DNA of 64,000 nt from Dromiciops gliroides (taxonomy: Eukaryota; Chordata; Mammalia; Microbiotheria; Microbiotheriidae): NCBI RefSeq assembly GCF_019393635.1, contig NC_057862.1, positions 262,150,441-262,214,440 on the forward strand, in the 5' to 3' direction. Shown one piece after another: positions 13,501 through 22,388 of the stretch (positions are counted from its first letter, which is position 1; each line of letters starts with the position of its first letter). The notes under the pieces were generated by a model that was not told the DNA's origin, did no database searches, and worked only from the letters and a program-made list of their open reading frames with translations. A program made the position numbers and the translations under genes.

Positions 13501-16500
13501 CCGAAAGGAAAAGTCCCAGACATTTCATAACCTAATCCAGAACTAACATCAAATAAAAGTGCTGTGTTAAACAGAAGCAGTTCAAGTAAAAAAGAATCAC
13601 AGTGAGGATCATACATTTGAGAAAGTTGGAAGGGGATATATGATGATATAGTGCTAATATCCTAATGAAGGAAAAAAATCAAGTAACTCTTCAGAAGTTT
13701 AATGTCTACAAAGAATATTGAGAGCTAAATAAGAAAAACAGAAGACATAAGTGGGTTGATTCTGTTCTGAAGGTTTTAAGAGGGAAAAGAGATGGGAAGG
13801 TAAAAGGAATACAGGAGTATATATAGAAAGGAATAGAACTTTGTATTTCTTATATTTGGGATGCATGGTTAGAAAGGCATACAAACATGGAGGAAAATGG
13901 CTTAGTGAGCTTCAGATGAACTTCACTTTTATCTGAATGGGGAAGAAGAGGGGTAAACTCTCTGAGTTTGGCATAGAAATATGTCAAACTTAACAGTAAA
14001 AAATACAGGACAGGAGCAGCTAGGTGGTGCACCAGCCCTGGATTCAGGAGGACCTGAGTTCAAATGCAGCCTCAGACACTTAACACTTACTAGCTGTGTG
14101 ACCCTGGGCAAGTCACTTAACCCCAATTGCCTCACCAAAACAAAAACAAAAAACAAAAAAAAAAAGAAACACAGCTAACAGCCCAAATTAGTGTTGTACA
14201 TCGTAGCTGTTCCTAGCAGCTCAAATAATCCAAGCAGGAAGCAGAAGCAAGGCTTCTTTATTTCATCTTCATAAAGATAGGTACTCTCCTGAATGTGCAG
14301 GAGAGTGCACTAAAGTGAGGTCCTGCACAGCTATTTATACCTACCAAGGGGTCCCTCCTGACCAATTGCATTACAGTATTTTACTATCCCCCTATTTACA
14401 TTACAGTACCTACTATCCTCCTATTTACATACAGAATAACAGTAAAAACCAATCACGGTGCTCCAATAGACAAATCAGGTGGTACCAGTCTACCAATCAG
14501 ATTGTATGAAATATGATACCAGGTCTTAAACTGTTCTGGGCAACAGTGTCTGCTCCTCCATAGAACAGTGCCGTTTTAACATACATAACTTTTCAAGAAA
14601 TGAAACTTTAGTTGGGGTTTGAACTCCAGGGTCACATGGGGCTCAGGCACCTCAAGGTGAGCTCCCAGTTTAGCTCAATTCCCATAAAGTGCATGCCCAG
14701 TTCCAAACTCAAGTCACAGGGGCCCTGGCTTCTCGGCTTTGTATGCTGGGCAGCCCCGCACTGGGAAGTCGGAGCAACAAGGCCCCAGGGTGTGAAACTA
14801 AACCCACTCTCTGTCTTCAGGACTATGCAAAGAGTCCAAATATGGTCTTTTCTCTCACTATGTAAGAAATCTAAGCTTTATTTCTAATGTGTCATGATAT
14901 TATAGGTGATGGGTGGATTCACAATATTATAACAAATGGTTGGAGACAGCTTACACATTTGCCTAAGACAAGACCCAGGTAAGTCTAAAAAGTTAGCACA
15001 CAATAGAATAATTAAATACTTTGAAAAGTTTTAAAGTATATCAGGGAGTCAAGATATTTGTAAATATAAAAGCTAAATATCAGAATGTTTTCTTAACTAA
15101 TTTGATGTTATATGAAGAATTCATTTGATAGTTAAATTATAGTCTATTATTAGAAGTATTTGATCCACATTTCATTTATGTTGCATATTTATATATGTTA
15201 TTCTTTGAGATTAAGTGGATAATCCTATCTGATAAAGACAATAAAATGCTGAAGATTATTGCTATTTTTAGTATTTATGTTTAAAGCATTCTTTAATGGG
15301 TTGGGATGGTGGCAGTAGGAATTTGCTTTTTGAAAAGTTTGAAAGTCTAATCAAGAAATTTGCATCTAAATCAATTCAGATTGTGGAAAAGCATATTACT
15401 GTATATAATTCCTAATTAATTGTGTGACCTATTTAATCCTACTGAATTACTTGAATAGAAAATTTGAAATATATTCAAAATCATAAAATCTTGGAAATGT
15501 TACACTATTAGACTACAAAAAGCATATTCTGTTTTATGATTTTCTAGTACAATTAGTAGTAAATTATGTTAACTTAAATCTATGAAGCAAATTGTCAATT
15601 CAGTGCAGCATGAGAATTGTTGTTAATAATGAGCTCTGTTTTAGATTTTTCATGTCATATCTTTCAGAAATTTTTTCTACTATAGAGTTATTCATATTGA
15701 ACTAAAGTACAGATTGTAATGATTATTCTAGTATTTTTATTTAATGAATTGATATTTACTAACCTTTGACAAGGGCCTGAAAATCTTTAATATTGAACTA
15801 ATTATACATCAAGTGCAGAAGCACAATGAGAATTTATCCTGTTTTCATTGCTTATAGAAATGATTTCTGCATTATTTTTCATTTATAATAATTGATCAGA
15901 ATGTGTCTTCTAGCATGTCTAGAAAAATCAGTCATTTTAAAATTTCTTGATTTATGATGCTAGTTTTAAGATTGGTAGTAGAAATAAATGTATTTTTAAA
16001 AAAGTTAATTGTTCCTGGGATGTCATATTTCAGCCCTTGTTAAGAACTTATTAAGAGATTAACTAGAGCAACAAAGCTATTATCAATATAATCCTAGGTA
16101 GAAGAGCTATGTAAAAAGATTTCTTTTAATTCAGCTGATATGTCATGTAAATAATATGCTTTATTAGAATGTTTAGGTGATAAGTTAGAGCAGCTGTGAG
16201 AGGACATAAACTATCAGAGTCTGTAGAAAAAAACATCAGGTTGCAAGCTAGAATGTCACCAAAATCAAGGCAGGAAAGGCTTTCCAGTGTTCTTCGAAGA
16301 TCAAGTCCAGGCCAGAATTTTCCTAAGGCAGATAAGACAAAGGCAGATCTATCTTCAGGTATGAGGTGAGGAAGAGAAAAGGTGGGATACAGTTTAGTGT
16401 AAGGAGAACAGTGAATATTTATTGAAATTTTTTTTAATGAAAGAGAGAATTTAGTTTCTCTAAATTCAGTTTGTGCTAATTTTTCCAAGTGATTCAAAAT

Positions 16501-19500
16501 ATAATCTGCCCAATTCTCCCCTTGTGGCTTTACAAAGCAGAATGTACAATATGAAGAAATCTCTTTTGTTTTCCTCCCCAGAATTCTCTTGAACCAGAGC
16601 TTATGCTTGGTTTGAGTAGCTAATGGCTGAACAATAGCTGACACAACTATTAACTATGAGGTTTTCTTTTGTGTCCCTAAGAGATACTCAATAAAATATT
16701 GGAGTATGTCCTTAGGAATTATTGTTCTGTCTCAAAGATTATGCCCAAGGTACATCTTCTCCATGATAATGAATACCCTTCTCATAGGTGGGTTTCTCTC
16801 CCCCTCCCCCCCATTTTATCTTTCTCCTTTATTCCTCAAAAGTTTTGGGATGGCTAGGGTGGTGGATGTGGTTGGGGGTGGAAGATGGTAACTTACTACT
16901 GTGTCCAAACAAAATGTATCCATTTTTATAAAAAACTTTGTGATGAGTTTTCACTGAAGATTTACCTGAACTCTGATTTATGAATTGGAGAATTGGGCAG
17001 AATATTCCCCCAAATAAATTCTCAAGACCTGGTTCTGATCTGTGGTCTCAAGTACACTTGCCATTGATCTTGTGCTTCAGTGTTTGAAAAAATAATTTAG
17101 CCTGAGGTTCAAATTGTATGTATTTTTATTGTGTACAGTTGTGAAAGCCAAGCAAAAAACCTACTCTACTCAAGTTACATGGTAACAAAAATAAGAAATA
17201 ATATAATTTTAAGGATTGTTGCCATAGTATTTTGACTAATTAGTAAGTAAATAATAAAACAGAGTCCTCTCAAAGAGTCTCTGCTGTCAAGAAGCACTTT
17301 CAATGGCTTTATCAAAAAGTTTTAATTATTCCTAAAAATTGGAGAATAAGTTTTAAAATCTTTGCATGCATTTTTTTTCCCTGAGAGTTGGAACTTGCTG
17401 AAATATAATGTTGCTGTAAAACTATGAAATTGGTTCTTGGTGAGTGATGCGAAATAAGTAAAAAACACATTTTAGTTCATAAGTATATCCTTTGAAATCA
17501 GAGATTCATATAAGCCATCAGACCCATCCCCTTTTCAAGATTTAAGATGCTCTACTCTTTTATGCAGAGATTTGTAGAAAGAATTAACTTGATTTAAGAC
17601 ACTGAATAAACTAAATAATGCTGGTCCTTTTTTTGGGTTGCTTTTGTTGTCAGCAACATTTATTAAGCACCCAAAATATGTAAAGGAGAGAAATATAAAA
17701 AATGAGAAGACGTTTTCTTTTTCCACAAGTAAATCATCCAACCAACAAGCACATAGTAAGCTATGTGTTAGGCACTAGCAATACACATATAAAGAATAAA
17801 ACAATCCCTAATTGCAAGGAGCTTGCATTTTAATAAGGGAGAGAGGTATGTGTGTGTATATACATATATGTATTTGGGTGTATATATATGTATTTGTGTA
17901 TATATATGAAAAATATATACAATATATATATTTTATAAAATATATGTGCATTTATATGAAAAATATATACAAACACATATGTGTAACAGAATAAAAATGA
18001 ATATGTATAAAGTAGTTAAATACAAGGTAGTTTGGGAGGGAGAGCACTAGCATTTGGAGGGGGAGGGAGAAAACAGGAAAAGTTTCATGTAAAACATGCA
18101 GCTTGAGCTGTGTTTTAAAGGTAGAGGATGACTCTTAGGAGCATAAATAAAAGCACTTTGGTAGCTGGAGGATGTACTAGGGACAAAGTGATCAATTAGG
18201 AGAGTGTTGAATTAACCTAGGTGAGAGGTAAGGAATTGAAACTGAGATATTAGCTGTGTGACTTGAGAGAAAGGGTTAGAACCAGCAAAATTTGACAACT
18301 ATTTGACTAGGCGGGGGGAAGGAGATTGAAGACTTGAAAAAAATGCGGCATTAATGAATCCAGGAGACTGGAATTGTTGGGGCCAAGAGAGGAACATGTT
18401 TATGAAGTCTCAAATCAAAAATATAAATTGACAGAGAGGAGTGAACAGAGAAATCAGGTTGAAGTAAAGAATAGAATTGCTTTCTGGGGGTGATTTCTGA
18501 GCAAATTTTTAAGGCAGTAGGGGACACAGTTTGGTGAAAAGAAAACTATTGGACATTTCAGACAGAATAATGTATAACTAATGTGGGGGATAGCAAGTAT
18601 GTAAACTTGACTAGAGTGGAAAGATCTGTGTTGGGGAATAACAAGAAGTAAATTTGGTTAAGAGGAGAAAAAGTAACAGTTGAGTTTTGAATGCTAAAGG
18701 TACTAGGGATACCAAAGATTCTTGAGCAGTCAGGTGGCTTCACAAAAGTATTTCAGGAAGATTATTTTAGCAATTCTTTATTGAAACTATGAGAAGGTAG
18801 AAGAAAAAAGGTGACATTTAGGAGGATGTTGCAGTAGTGCAGACTTGAAGTAAAGAGGTCTTAGACTAGAGTAGTGTCAGTGGAAATGGAAAGGAAGGAA
18901 AACAAATTAGAATCTGCAAAGGAAATATAACCATGACTTGGAGCTAGACTGTGTCTGGAAGGGAAAGAAAACTGTTAAAAATTACAAAAAGAGCTCAAGC
19001 CTGGGAATCATTCAGGAGATAGTGCCATTGCTAGGAAAATAGTTGTTTTTTTTCCCCAGTAAAAAGTGATGAGTTCAGGTTTCAAAATGTTGTTACAGTT
19101 AAAAGTCATGAAATAAGAAAGAGACAAGAAAAAAAAGTGAGGCAGAGCTGGGGGTGATAATAGTAACCCTTTAAAATAATTTTATAATATACTTTCCTTA
19201 TAACAATTTTGAGAGGTAGTAGCTAAATATCCCCCCTCCCATTCCCATCCCTTTTAACAAATGAAGAAACTGAGACTCATAGAAATTGTGTAGCTTCCCC
19301 ACAACTAGTAAATGTCAGAGCTGAGATTTGAACCAGGTTTCCTGATTTCAGGTCCAGGGTTCTTTCCAGCATAGCAAAGCACCATAAGTGAGTCATCTAC
19401 ATCTAGGGGTTATAGTTGAAATCATTTTAGTAAATGAACTCTGGAGGGAATATTTCTGTCTAGCCCCTTTGAGGACATGCCAAAAGCAAAGATTAATTCA

Positions 19501-20688
19501 CATAATCATTCTACTCTATTGAAATAGAGCCTTTTGTTACTTTGTGATATTGTGACATCCCTTTCTCGGCAGTAAAAGAATTACTTTGTAATTTTCACTC
19601 ACAGGTTATGGCATACTGCCTGTCTGGGAAAAGAAAATGAAGTAATGGTATTTGGTGGGAGCAAAGATGATTTACTTTTTATGGATACTGTAAGTAACTT
19701 ATATCCAAATATTTCCTTTGACTATTTTATTATTAAAATAAAAAGGCTACATAGTGAGATATTGAAAATACACTATTGGGGGCGGCTAGGTGGCGCAGTG
19801 GATAAAGCACCAGTCCTGGATTCAGGAAGACCCGAATTCAAATCTGTTCTCAGACACTTGACACTTACTATCTGTGTGACCCTGGGCAAGTCACTTAACC
19901 CTCATTGCCCTGAAGAAAAAAAAAAAGTTAAACATTCTTTCTCTTGTACCAGGCTGCCTCTCATTACTTGCCTTTCAACATAATTTTATTTTATGTTTTG
20001 TTTAGGGTCACTGTAATGATTTATTGATCTTTCAAACTCAACCTTATTCACTTCTCAGGTAAGTGAATCTTTATTTTTCTATCAGATATATATTTGTTAT
20101 TAATTTTCCTAAATGCATGGATTGGTATATTTTTTGTTTGCTAGAGAACAATATGTTTCTTTAAGTATTCTGTGAATAACATAGAAAAAATTTATATCTT
20201 CCCCAAGATATACAAATAGATGCAAACTATTATAGTTGCACAAAGTATTGAACCATTTCGGGGGGGATGAGGAAGACGTACTAGAAGCTCCATAACTATT
20301 AATCATTTATTATGTAAATATCTTGTATTTACTAACTTGTGTAAGCTCTTTTAAGCAAAGAACTACCTCACTTTTGTGTGCTTCCCAAATGACAAGCACA
20401 GTGCCTAGCACATAGTAGGCACTATGTTTTGTTGTTTCAAATGTTTGTTGATTGAATGATTTGTTTAAATATTTCATGAGTCTTCTGAGTCTAAGAACTT
20501 AGGACTAATTTTTTTATAGGTTATGTCTCGACTGCATTGGTAAAAATGCTGTCATCTTAGAAAGTCAGATAACTTTATTACCTCCAAAGCTTCTTCAGCA
20601 AGTCCTCAAAAAAATAACCTTTTGGACTGCAGCTAATCATCGACAAGAACAAAGAGCCAAAATTGAAGAAACAGATAAATATCTTTGA
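998..20688 (+). CDS. KLHDC1: KLHDC1, 3' part (nine exons, 5' end outside window)
   Basis: Spliced CDS: 998-1076, 3495-3578, 4560-4643, 5596-5654, 9988-10100, 14906-14978, 19605-19689, 20006-20058, 20520-20688. All introns have AG/GT borders and the phases join without a break, giving 265 residues plus a stop. I recognise the protein from the human sequence ([34 protein letters not shown]). Human KLHDC1 is about 406 residues, so roughly the first 135 (about three kelch repeats) lie left of the window. Kelch double-glycine motifs recur (YFGGYG, IFGGRV, LFGGLS, VFGGSK), each followed by a Trp-containing strand. The family is a substrate receptor of CUL2-RBX1-elongin B/C ubiquitin ligases that reads C-terminal Gly degrons. 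The C-terminus shows a BC box and a Cul2 box. Its paralogue KLHDC2 lies 26 kb downstream on the same strand. Confidence 0.96.
1497..1653 (-). mobile_element. Marsupial CORE-SINE (MAR1/WSINE1-like), subfamily A
   Basis: ~150-bp tRNA-headed SINE: A box (GCGCAGTGGATAGAGC-like), B box (GAGTTCAAATC), CORE (CTAGCTGTGTGACCCTGGGC) and an A-rich tail, here read in reverse. Target duplication TACATAATTATTTA on both sides. Subfamily A in this list has CACTTGACAC and a GCCCTGC-A(n) end; subfamily B has CACTTAACAC and a GCCTCACTA-A(n) end. Confidence 0.93.
1925..2071 (-). mobile_element. CORE-SINE, subfamily B
   Basis: Full-length reverse copy ending at the edge of an L1 fragment; target duplication not resolved. 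Confidence 0.9.
2072..2500 (-). mobile_element. L1 ORF2 C-terminal fragments, rearranged
   Basis: The minus strand encodes [30 protein letters not shown] and KGPTCTKIF (L1 ORF2 C-terminus). Segment 2246-2380 holds the more 3' part (YYCAIRND region) but lies on the wrong side, and 2395-2490 repeats the WSCEL region in a diverged form. This indicates two overlapping insertions or a rearrangement. Confidence 0.8.
2501..3195 (+). mobile_element. CR1/L3 LINE 3' fragment
   Basis: Encodes [38 protein letters not shown] and later a [15 protein letters not shown] segment, the C-terminus of a CR1-clade reverse transcriptase. It ends in the typical GATGACCTCTCAGGTCCCTT 3' tail. A MIR interrupts it. Confidence 0.88.
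2680..2818 (+). mobile_element. MIR-type ancient SINE
   Basis: Contains GGTTCCAATCCCAGCT (B-box region) and TGTGTGGCTTTGGGCA with the CTCATCTGTAAAAT end of MIR. Lies inside the CR1/L3 copy. Confidence 0.8.
3196..3490. other. KLHDC1 intron, no recognised element
   Basis: AT-rich unique-looking sequence up to the acceptor of the 3495 exon; nothing recognised. Confidence 0.5.
3495..3578 (+). CDS. KLHDC1: KLHDC1 internal exon
   Basis: 28 codons in phase 0 ([17 protein letters not shown], then [10 protein letters not shown]), preceded by TTTTAG and followed by GTGAGT. The TW pair is the kelch strand after the variable loop. Confidence 0.95.
3765..4400 (-). mobile_element. L1 3' end fragment
   Basis: Minus strand: ORF2 C-terminus ([37 protein letters not shown]) at 4150-4380, followed by the L1 3' UTR with its purine-rich tract. 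Flanks share ATTAGT plus a T run, a likely target duplication. Confidence 0.85.
4560..4643 (+). CDS. KLHDC1: KLHDC1 internal exon
   Basis: 28 codons in phase 0 ([20 protein letters not shown], then YIFGGRVL), acceptor TTTACAG, donor GTTAGT. PRAAHT and the Gly-Gly pair are typical kelch signatures. A SINE lies only about 35 bp beyond the donor. Confidence 0.95.
4678..4835 (+). mobile_element. CORE-SINE, subfamily A
   Basis: Target duplication AAGATGGTTTTGG on both sides. Starts 35 bp after a KLHDC1 splice donor, in sense. Confidence 0.93.
5207..5365 (-). mobile_element. CORE-SINE, subfamily B
   Basis: Target duplication CTATATCCC; long T run at the left end. Confidence 0.92.
5596..5654 (+). 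CDS. KLHDC1: KLHDC1 internal exon
   Basis: Reads [19 protein letters not shown] plus two bases of an Arg codon; acceptor TTTTAG, donor GTAAGT. DLHxLNLDTWxW is a canonical kelch strand pair, also seen in KLHDC2. Confidence 0.95.
5795..5935 (-). mobile_element. L2 LINE 3' end
   Basis: Antisense of the L2 3' end (CATTTATTAAGC, then ACTATGTGCTAAGCA). The following 5936-6215 may be more of it but is too diverged to call. Confidence 0.7.
6216..6690. other. KLHDC1 intron, no recognised element
   Basis: AT-rich; a short TATATG/TGTG-rich stretch lies near 6325-6360. Nothing else recognised. Confidence 0.5.
6696..6835 (+). mobile_element. CORE-SINE, subfamily A
   Basis: Target duplication AAAGATTATCAG; tail is C-rich instead of a pure A run. 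Confidence 0.92.
7069..7219 (-). mobile_element. CORE-SINE, subfamily A
   Basis: Target duplication AGTACAAAGCTT. The target is the very edge of the hAT MITE that follows, so the SINE is younger. Confidence 0.93.
7224..7375. mobile_element. hAT-like MITE, complete
   Basis: About 152 bp with imperfect 15-bp terminal inverted repeats (CAAAGCTTCTTAAAC against CAAGGATTCTTAAAC). Perfect 8-bp target duplication CTTTAGTA at 7053-7060 and 7376-7383. Non-coding. Confidence 0.85.
7484..7654 (-). mobile_element. CORE-SINE, subfamily A
   Basis: Target duplication AGGCAACAGTTTTG; tail expanded as (TTTTG)n. Confidence 0.92.
7827..7975 (+). mobile_element. CORE-SINE, A/B intermediate
   Basis: Has GAGTCAGG and ACTTAACA as in B but the GCCCTGC end of A. 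Target duplication unclear. Confidence 0.9.
7976..8280. other. KLHDC1 intron, no recognised element
   Basis: Unique-looking; an A-rich run lies near 8160-8180. Confidence 0.5.
8296..8715 (-). mobile_element. 5'-truncated L1 (3' UTR only)
   Basis: L1 3' UTR in reverse, with the CTCCCTCCCCCC purine/pyrimidine tract and the CATTAGTCATGTTATAA motif. Target duplication TATAAGCATTTATTT on both sides. Confidence 0.88.
8845..9120 (-). mobile_element. L2 LINE 3' fragment
   Basis: Antisense L2: TATTTATTGAGAAACTG, GGTACTAGGAATACA, then ACAGTCCCTGCACTTAAGGA and a diverged continuation. Confidence 0.75.
9139..9366 (+). mobile_element. Longer SINE with LINE-like 3' tail
   Basis: tRNA/CORE head like the common SINE, but continuing through TGTAAAATGAACTGGAGAAG and AAACCCCAAATGGTGTCAC to GGACATGACTGAAAC. 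That tail resembles RTE/BovB 3' ends (inference). Confidence 0.8.
9367..9980. other. KLHDC1 intron, no recognised element
   Basis: Pyrimidine-rich near 9375-9600, AT-rich after. Nothing recognised before the acceptor at 9987. Confidence 0.5.
9988..10100 (+). CDS. KLHDC1: KLHDC1 internal exon
   Basis: 113 bp. Completes Arg, reads [20 protein letters not shown] then [17 protein letters not shown], and ends with one base of a Ser codon. Acceptor AATGTAG, donor GTGAGT. RSWHTL and LFGG mark a full kelch blade. Confidence 0.95.
10101..10519. other. KLHDC1 intron, no recognised element
   Basis: A minus-strand open frame of 79 codons at 10132-10371 has no recognisable similarity; treated as chance. 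Confidence 0.5.
10697..10844 (-). mobile_element. CORE-SINE, subfamily A
   Basis: Full-length reverse copy; short T tail, target duplication not clear. Confidence 0.9.
10913..10964 (+). mobile_element. Severely 5'-truncated CORE-SINE
   Basis: Only the CORE 3' part and A tail (52 bp, starting AGCTGTGTGACCC), yet flanked by AAAAGTACA duplications. Confidence 0.88.
11060..11660 (+). mobile_element. L2 LINE 3' end
   Basis: Sense L2 3' UTR: TAGATTAGAAATTCCTTGAG, CAGCACAGTGCCTGTCACAT and TTAGTAAATGCCTATTGACTG. A SINE splits its last bases and an LTR follows. Confidence 0.82.
11488..11629 (+). mobile_element. CORE-SINE, A/B intermediate
   Basis: Target duplication AAATGCCTATTG, inserted in the L2 3' end. 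Confidence 0.93.
11648..12213 (-). mobile_element. Solo LTR, family A (ERV fossil)
   Basis: TG...CA-bounded element (TGACAGTG at left, CATCACA at right) between perfect 5-bp duplications CTGCC. Read on the minus strand it has a TATA box (TATAAAAAAG) near 11940. A relative lies at 28433-28982. It carries an expanded TCTAG repeat. An old solo LTR. Confidence 0.82.
11778..11847 (+). repeat. (TCTAG)14 microsatellite
   Basis: Fourteen perfect pentamers inside the LTR. Not present in the related copy near 28.6 kb. Confidence 0.95.
12320..12985 (-). mobile_element. L2 LINE fragment
   Basis: Antisense of the L2 3' UTR, then of the reverse-transcriptase C-terminal region (minus-strand 12538-12753 reads [15 protein letters not shown]-like remnants). 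Cut by a SINE at 12784. Confidence 0.8.
12784..12925 (+). mobile_element. CORE-SINE, subfamily B
   Basis: Target duplication AAGACAAATAGAG; lacks a few CORE bases. Confidence 0.93.
12986..13980 (+). mobile_element. L1 5'/ORF1-region fragment
   Basis: Shares phrases with the L1 at 39.5-41.2 kb (CTTACCCAAGTAA, GAAGGTTTTAAGAGGGAAAA, AACATGGA). Degenerate, no open frame. A SINE interrupts it. Confidence 0.7.
13254..13410 (+). mobile_element. CORE-SINE, subfamily A
   Basis: Target duplication AAGAAATAATAAAAAC. Confidence 0.93.
14011..14166 (+). mobile_element. CORE-SINE, subfamily B, internal deletion
   Basis: Lacks the AGTGGATAGAG segment of the A box; A-rich tail with AAAAC units. Confidence 0.9.
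14192..14870 (-). mobile_element. LTR, family C (ERV fossil)
   Basis: On the minus strand: several CCAAT-type boxes, a TATA box (GGTATAAATAG) near 14340, then AATAAAG near 14260 and a TGTACAACA-type 3' end at 14192. This is an LTR promoter and polyadenylation layout. The right border is not certain and may be nearer 14590. Confidence 0.65.
14906..14978 (+). CDS. KLHDC1: KLHDC1 internal exon
   Basis: 73 bp reading (S)[19 protein letters not shown] then KTRP and two bases of Arg. Acceptor ATTATAG, donor GTAAGT. An LTR ends at most a few tens of bases upstream. Confidence 0.95.
14979..16125. other. KLHDC1 intron, no recognised element
   Basis: About 1.1 kb of very AT-rich sequence without SINE, LINE or tandem structure that I can recognise. 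Confidence 0.5.
16126..16800 (-). other. Unidentified minus-strand protein-like relic
   Basis: An open frame of 172 codons (16126-16644) in an AT-rich KLHDC1 intron. The same frame continues upstream to about 16800 with only two stops, reading [14 protein letters not shown], then [18 protein letters not shown], then the open part ([69 protein letters not shown]). The residue mix (Trp, Cys, Pro, amphipathic stretches) looks protein-like. I could not match it to a family. It could be a processed pseudogene, an old element gene or chance. Confidence 0.45.
16801..17640. other. KLHDC1 intron, no recognised element
   Basis: AT-rich. A ~24-bp segment at 16984-17008 is nearly the reverse complement of 16498-16522, giving a long-range inverted repeat. 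Confidence 0.5.
17641..19110 (-). mobile_element. L2 LINE, old copy
   Basis: Antisense L2 from 3' UTR-like sequence (CAACATTTATTAAGCACCC) through diverged reverse-transcriptase sequence (GGACATTTCAGACAG, AGATTATTTTAGCAATT, GTGTCAGTGGAAATGGA). Contains an AT/GT-rich stretch at 17845-17990. Confidence 0.65.
17845..17990. repeat. AT/GT-rich simple repeat
   Basis: Irregular TATATG/TGTATATA units inside the L2 copy. Confidence 0.85.
19150..19385 (-). mobile_element. MIR-type ancient SINE
   Basis: Antisense MIR features: ATGAAGAAACTGAGACTCAT, ACAACTAGTAAATGTCAGAG and GATTTGAACCAGG. Confidence 0.75.
19605..19689 (+). CDS. KLHDC1: KLHDC1 internal exon
   Basis: 85 bp reading (R)[18 protein letters not shown] then [10 protein letters not shown]. 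Acceptor TCACAG, donor GTAAGT. Final kelch motif (RLWHTA, VFGG). A SINE in the same sense sits about 90 bp beyond the donor. Confidence 0.95.
19778..19926 (+). mobile_element. CORE-SINE, subfamily A
   Basis: About 90 bp past a KLHDC1 donor, in sense; target duplication not clear. Confidence 0.9.
20006..20058 (+). CDS. KLHDC1: KLHDC1 penultimate exon with start of BC box
   Basis: 53 bp reading [17 protein letters not shown] plus two bases of Arg. Acceptor GTTTAG, donor GTAAGT. The SLL at its end begins the elongin-binding BC box, which the next exon completes. Confidence 0.95.
20390..20460 (+). mobile_element. L2 3' end remnant
   Basis: GACAAGCACAGTGCCTAGCA, then CATAGTAGGCAC and TTTGTTGATTGAATGA, the conserved L2 terminus, in the last KLHDC1 intron. 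Confidence 0.75.
20520..20688 (+). CDS. KLHDC1: KLHDC1 terminal coding exon
   Basis: 169 bp ending in TGA at 20686-20688. Completes Arg and reads [16 protein letters not shown], then [13 protein letters not shown], then [14 protein letters not shown] and a short acidic tail. LLRLCLDCI, read across the splice, fits the BC-box pattern LxxxCxxx[10 protein letters not shown] fits the Cul2-box pattern hPxxhxxxh. The tail is about five residues shorter than my recollection of the human protein. Confidence 0.95.
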
Positions 20689-21152
20689 ATTAATATTGTT
20701 ATATACTATTTATATTTAATATGTTTAACATTTTGGAAAAGACTGCTGTTAATAGAGTTTTAATTCTGGTCTTCCCCCCAAAAAATAGTGTTTGGCAGCA
20801 AAAAAGATACTTTTGGAGGGATTCTATAACAATGGTGGATATTAGATGCTTGAATGATAGTTTCATTAAAAAATTTAATAGTCCACCTTTCAAATAAATT
20901 ATACTAAAGTTATTCCCCTGGAAAATTATTAACTAACAGAAAATAAGAATTTATACCATTGTTCACTCTTCCCTGAAAATATTATGCAAAATATTCAGGA
21001 AAATGAGACTGAAGTCTAAGGACTTTCAGGAATCTGAATAAATACATGTTCCCTGAAACACTATATATTGTACTTTTGTTACTGATATTCAGAGAGAATA
21101 AATTCTCTCAAGTAACTTAACAATCTTAAGTTTTTCTTTATAACCTAATAAA
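20689..21152 (+). other. KLHDC1: KLHDC1 probable 3' UTR
   Basis: AT-rich sequence after the stop. AATAAA hexamers lie at 20893, 21037, 21097 and 21147; which is used cannot be told from sequence. Further AATAAA copies at 23897 and 23948 allow a longer UTR. Confidence 0.6.
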
Positions 21153-22285
21153 TATTGCTTATGTTAGCCATGGGAAAAAAAAATATATATATAAATGTTG
21201 GGATGGGTGATATCAAACATTGAACTGTCCTGCCTTTTTACATACTTATGTTTCTGAGACATCTTTATTATTTTAATCAGCCAGGGAGTAAAGTTAGCTA
21301 CGGTGGATGTTATCAGATGTGTAGTTAATTTTGTGTATATCCAACAACATGGTTACATGGGTGAAGTAGCAATTAGGTGAGTAGTGTGGGTTCATTAAGA
21401 AGTAGGTTATGTGGTGACTTACAGTCCTGTAAAAATATAATTTGCCTCATAAGAATGCTTCCTTGTAAAATTTTTATGTTGATAATAATTCAATAACGAT
21501 TCAAAATAAGTTCCTCTCCTTAATTACTTCTAAAATATAGAGGTGATACTTAGGATGTTTGGGTGATGAATGTAAAATATATTCAATGTATATTATATTC
21601 ATTTTAATTTCTAATACTGCTACTTATGTGTAAATGGCAGGCTAGATTAATATCAGTTAGTCCTTTAAACTATGCTAAAGAATGTCTTCTTGGTGTGACC
21701 ACAGTCTTCCATTTTATTCGTCTCCCACATTCTTGACCTTTATTCCAGAATTGAAATTATTTTCTGATGCCAACAAACTATTTGAAATGTATTAGCATAA
21801 AATATTTCTACATTGAAATATAATTAGTAATGCAAATTGTAATATAGTTTGTTGTATCTCTAATCACTGAAAGTTTTTAGAGATATATTTTATATATAAT
21901 AGTGTATTTGGATGTGTAAAATTTATATTTTCTGCATTGAAATATTTTGTCTAAATTTATTTATTGTATAAGATATAGAAAATTACTATTTTTCTATTTT
22001 TGGTCAGTATTAACAGTCATTATTGTTAATTGAAAAAAGAAGTTCTGAGTCCTAATTTTTCATTAGTTTTGTTTTTATAGTCTGAATAGCAGATTTTGGA
22101 TGCAGGATCTTTATAAGTAATTTATATGTTAGAGGAAATTTTTGTGGCTATGTAATATAGTTGGGCCATATTTTCATATTGAATTTGACTAAGAAAATAT
22201 TAACAGAAATGAAATTATTGTTTAAGGGCTTAGGGGTAGGAACCAAGAGTGTTGACCCAACTTTAATGAAACCTTCTTTAAAAGC

Positions 22286-22320
<35 letters not shown>

Positions 22321-22357
22321 TACACACACATACATACATACATACATATATTATATA

Positions 22358-22388
<31 letters not shown>

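Noticed and set aside
16498-17008. 24-bp inverted repeat flanking part of the unidentified relic
   Set aside because: Too short and too widely spaced to call transposon ends; no target duplication seen.
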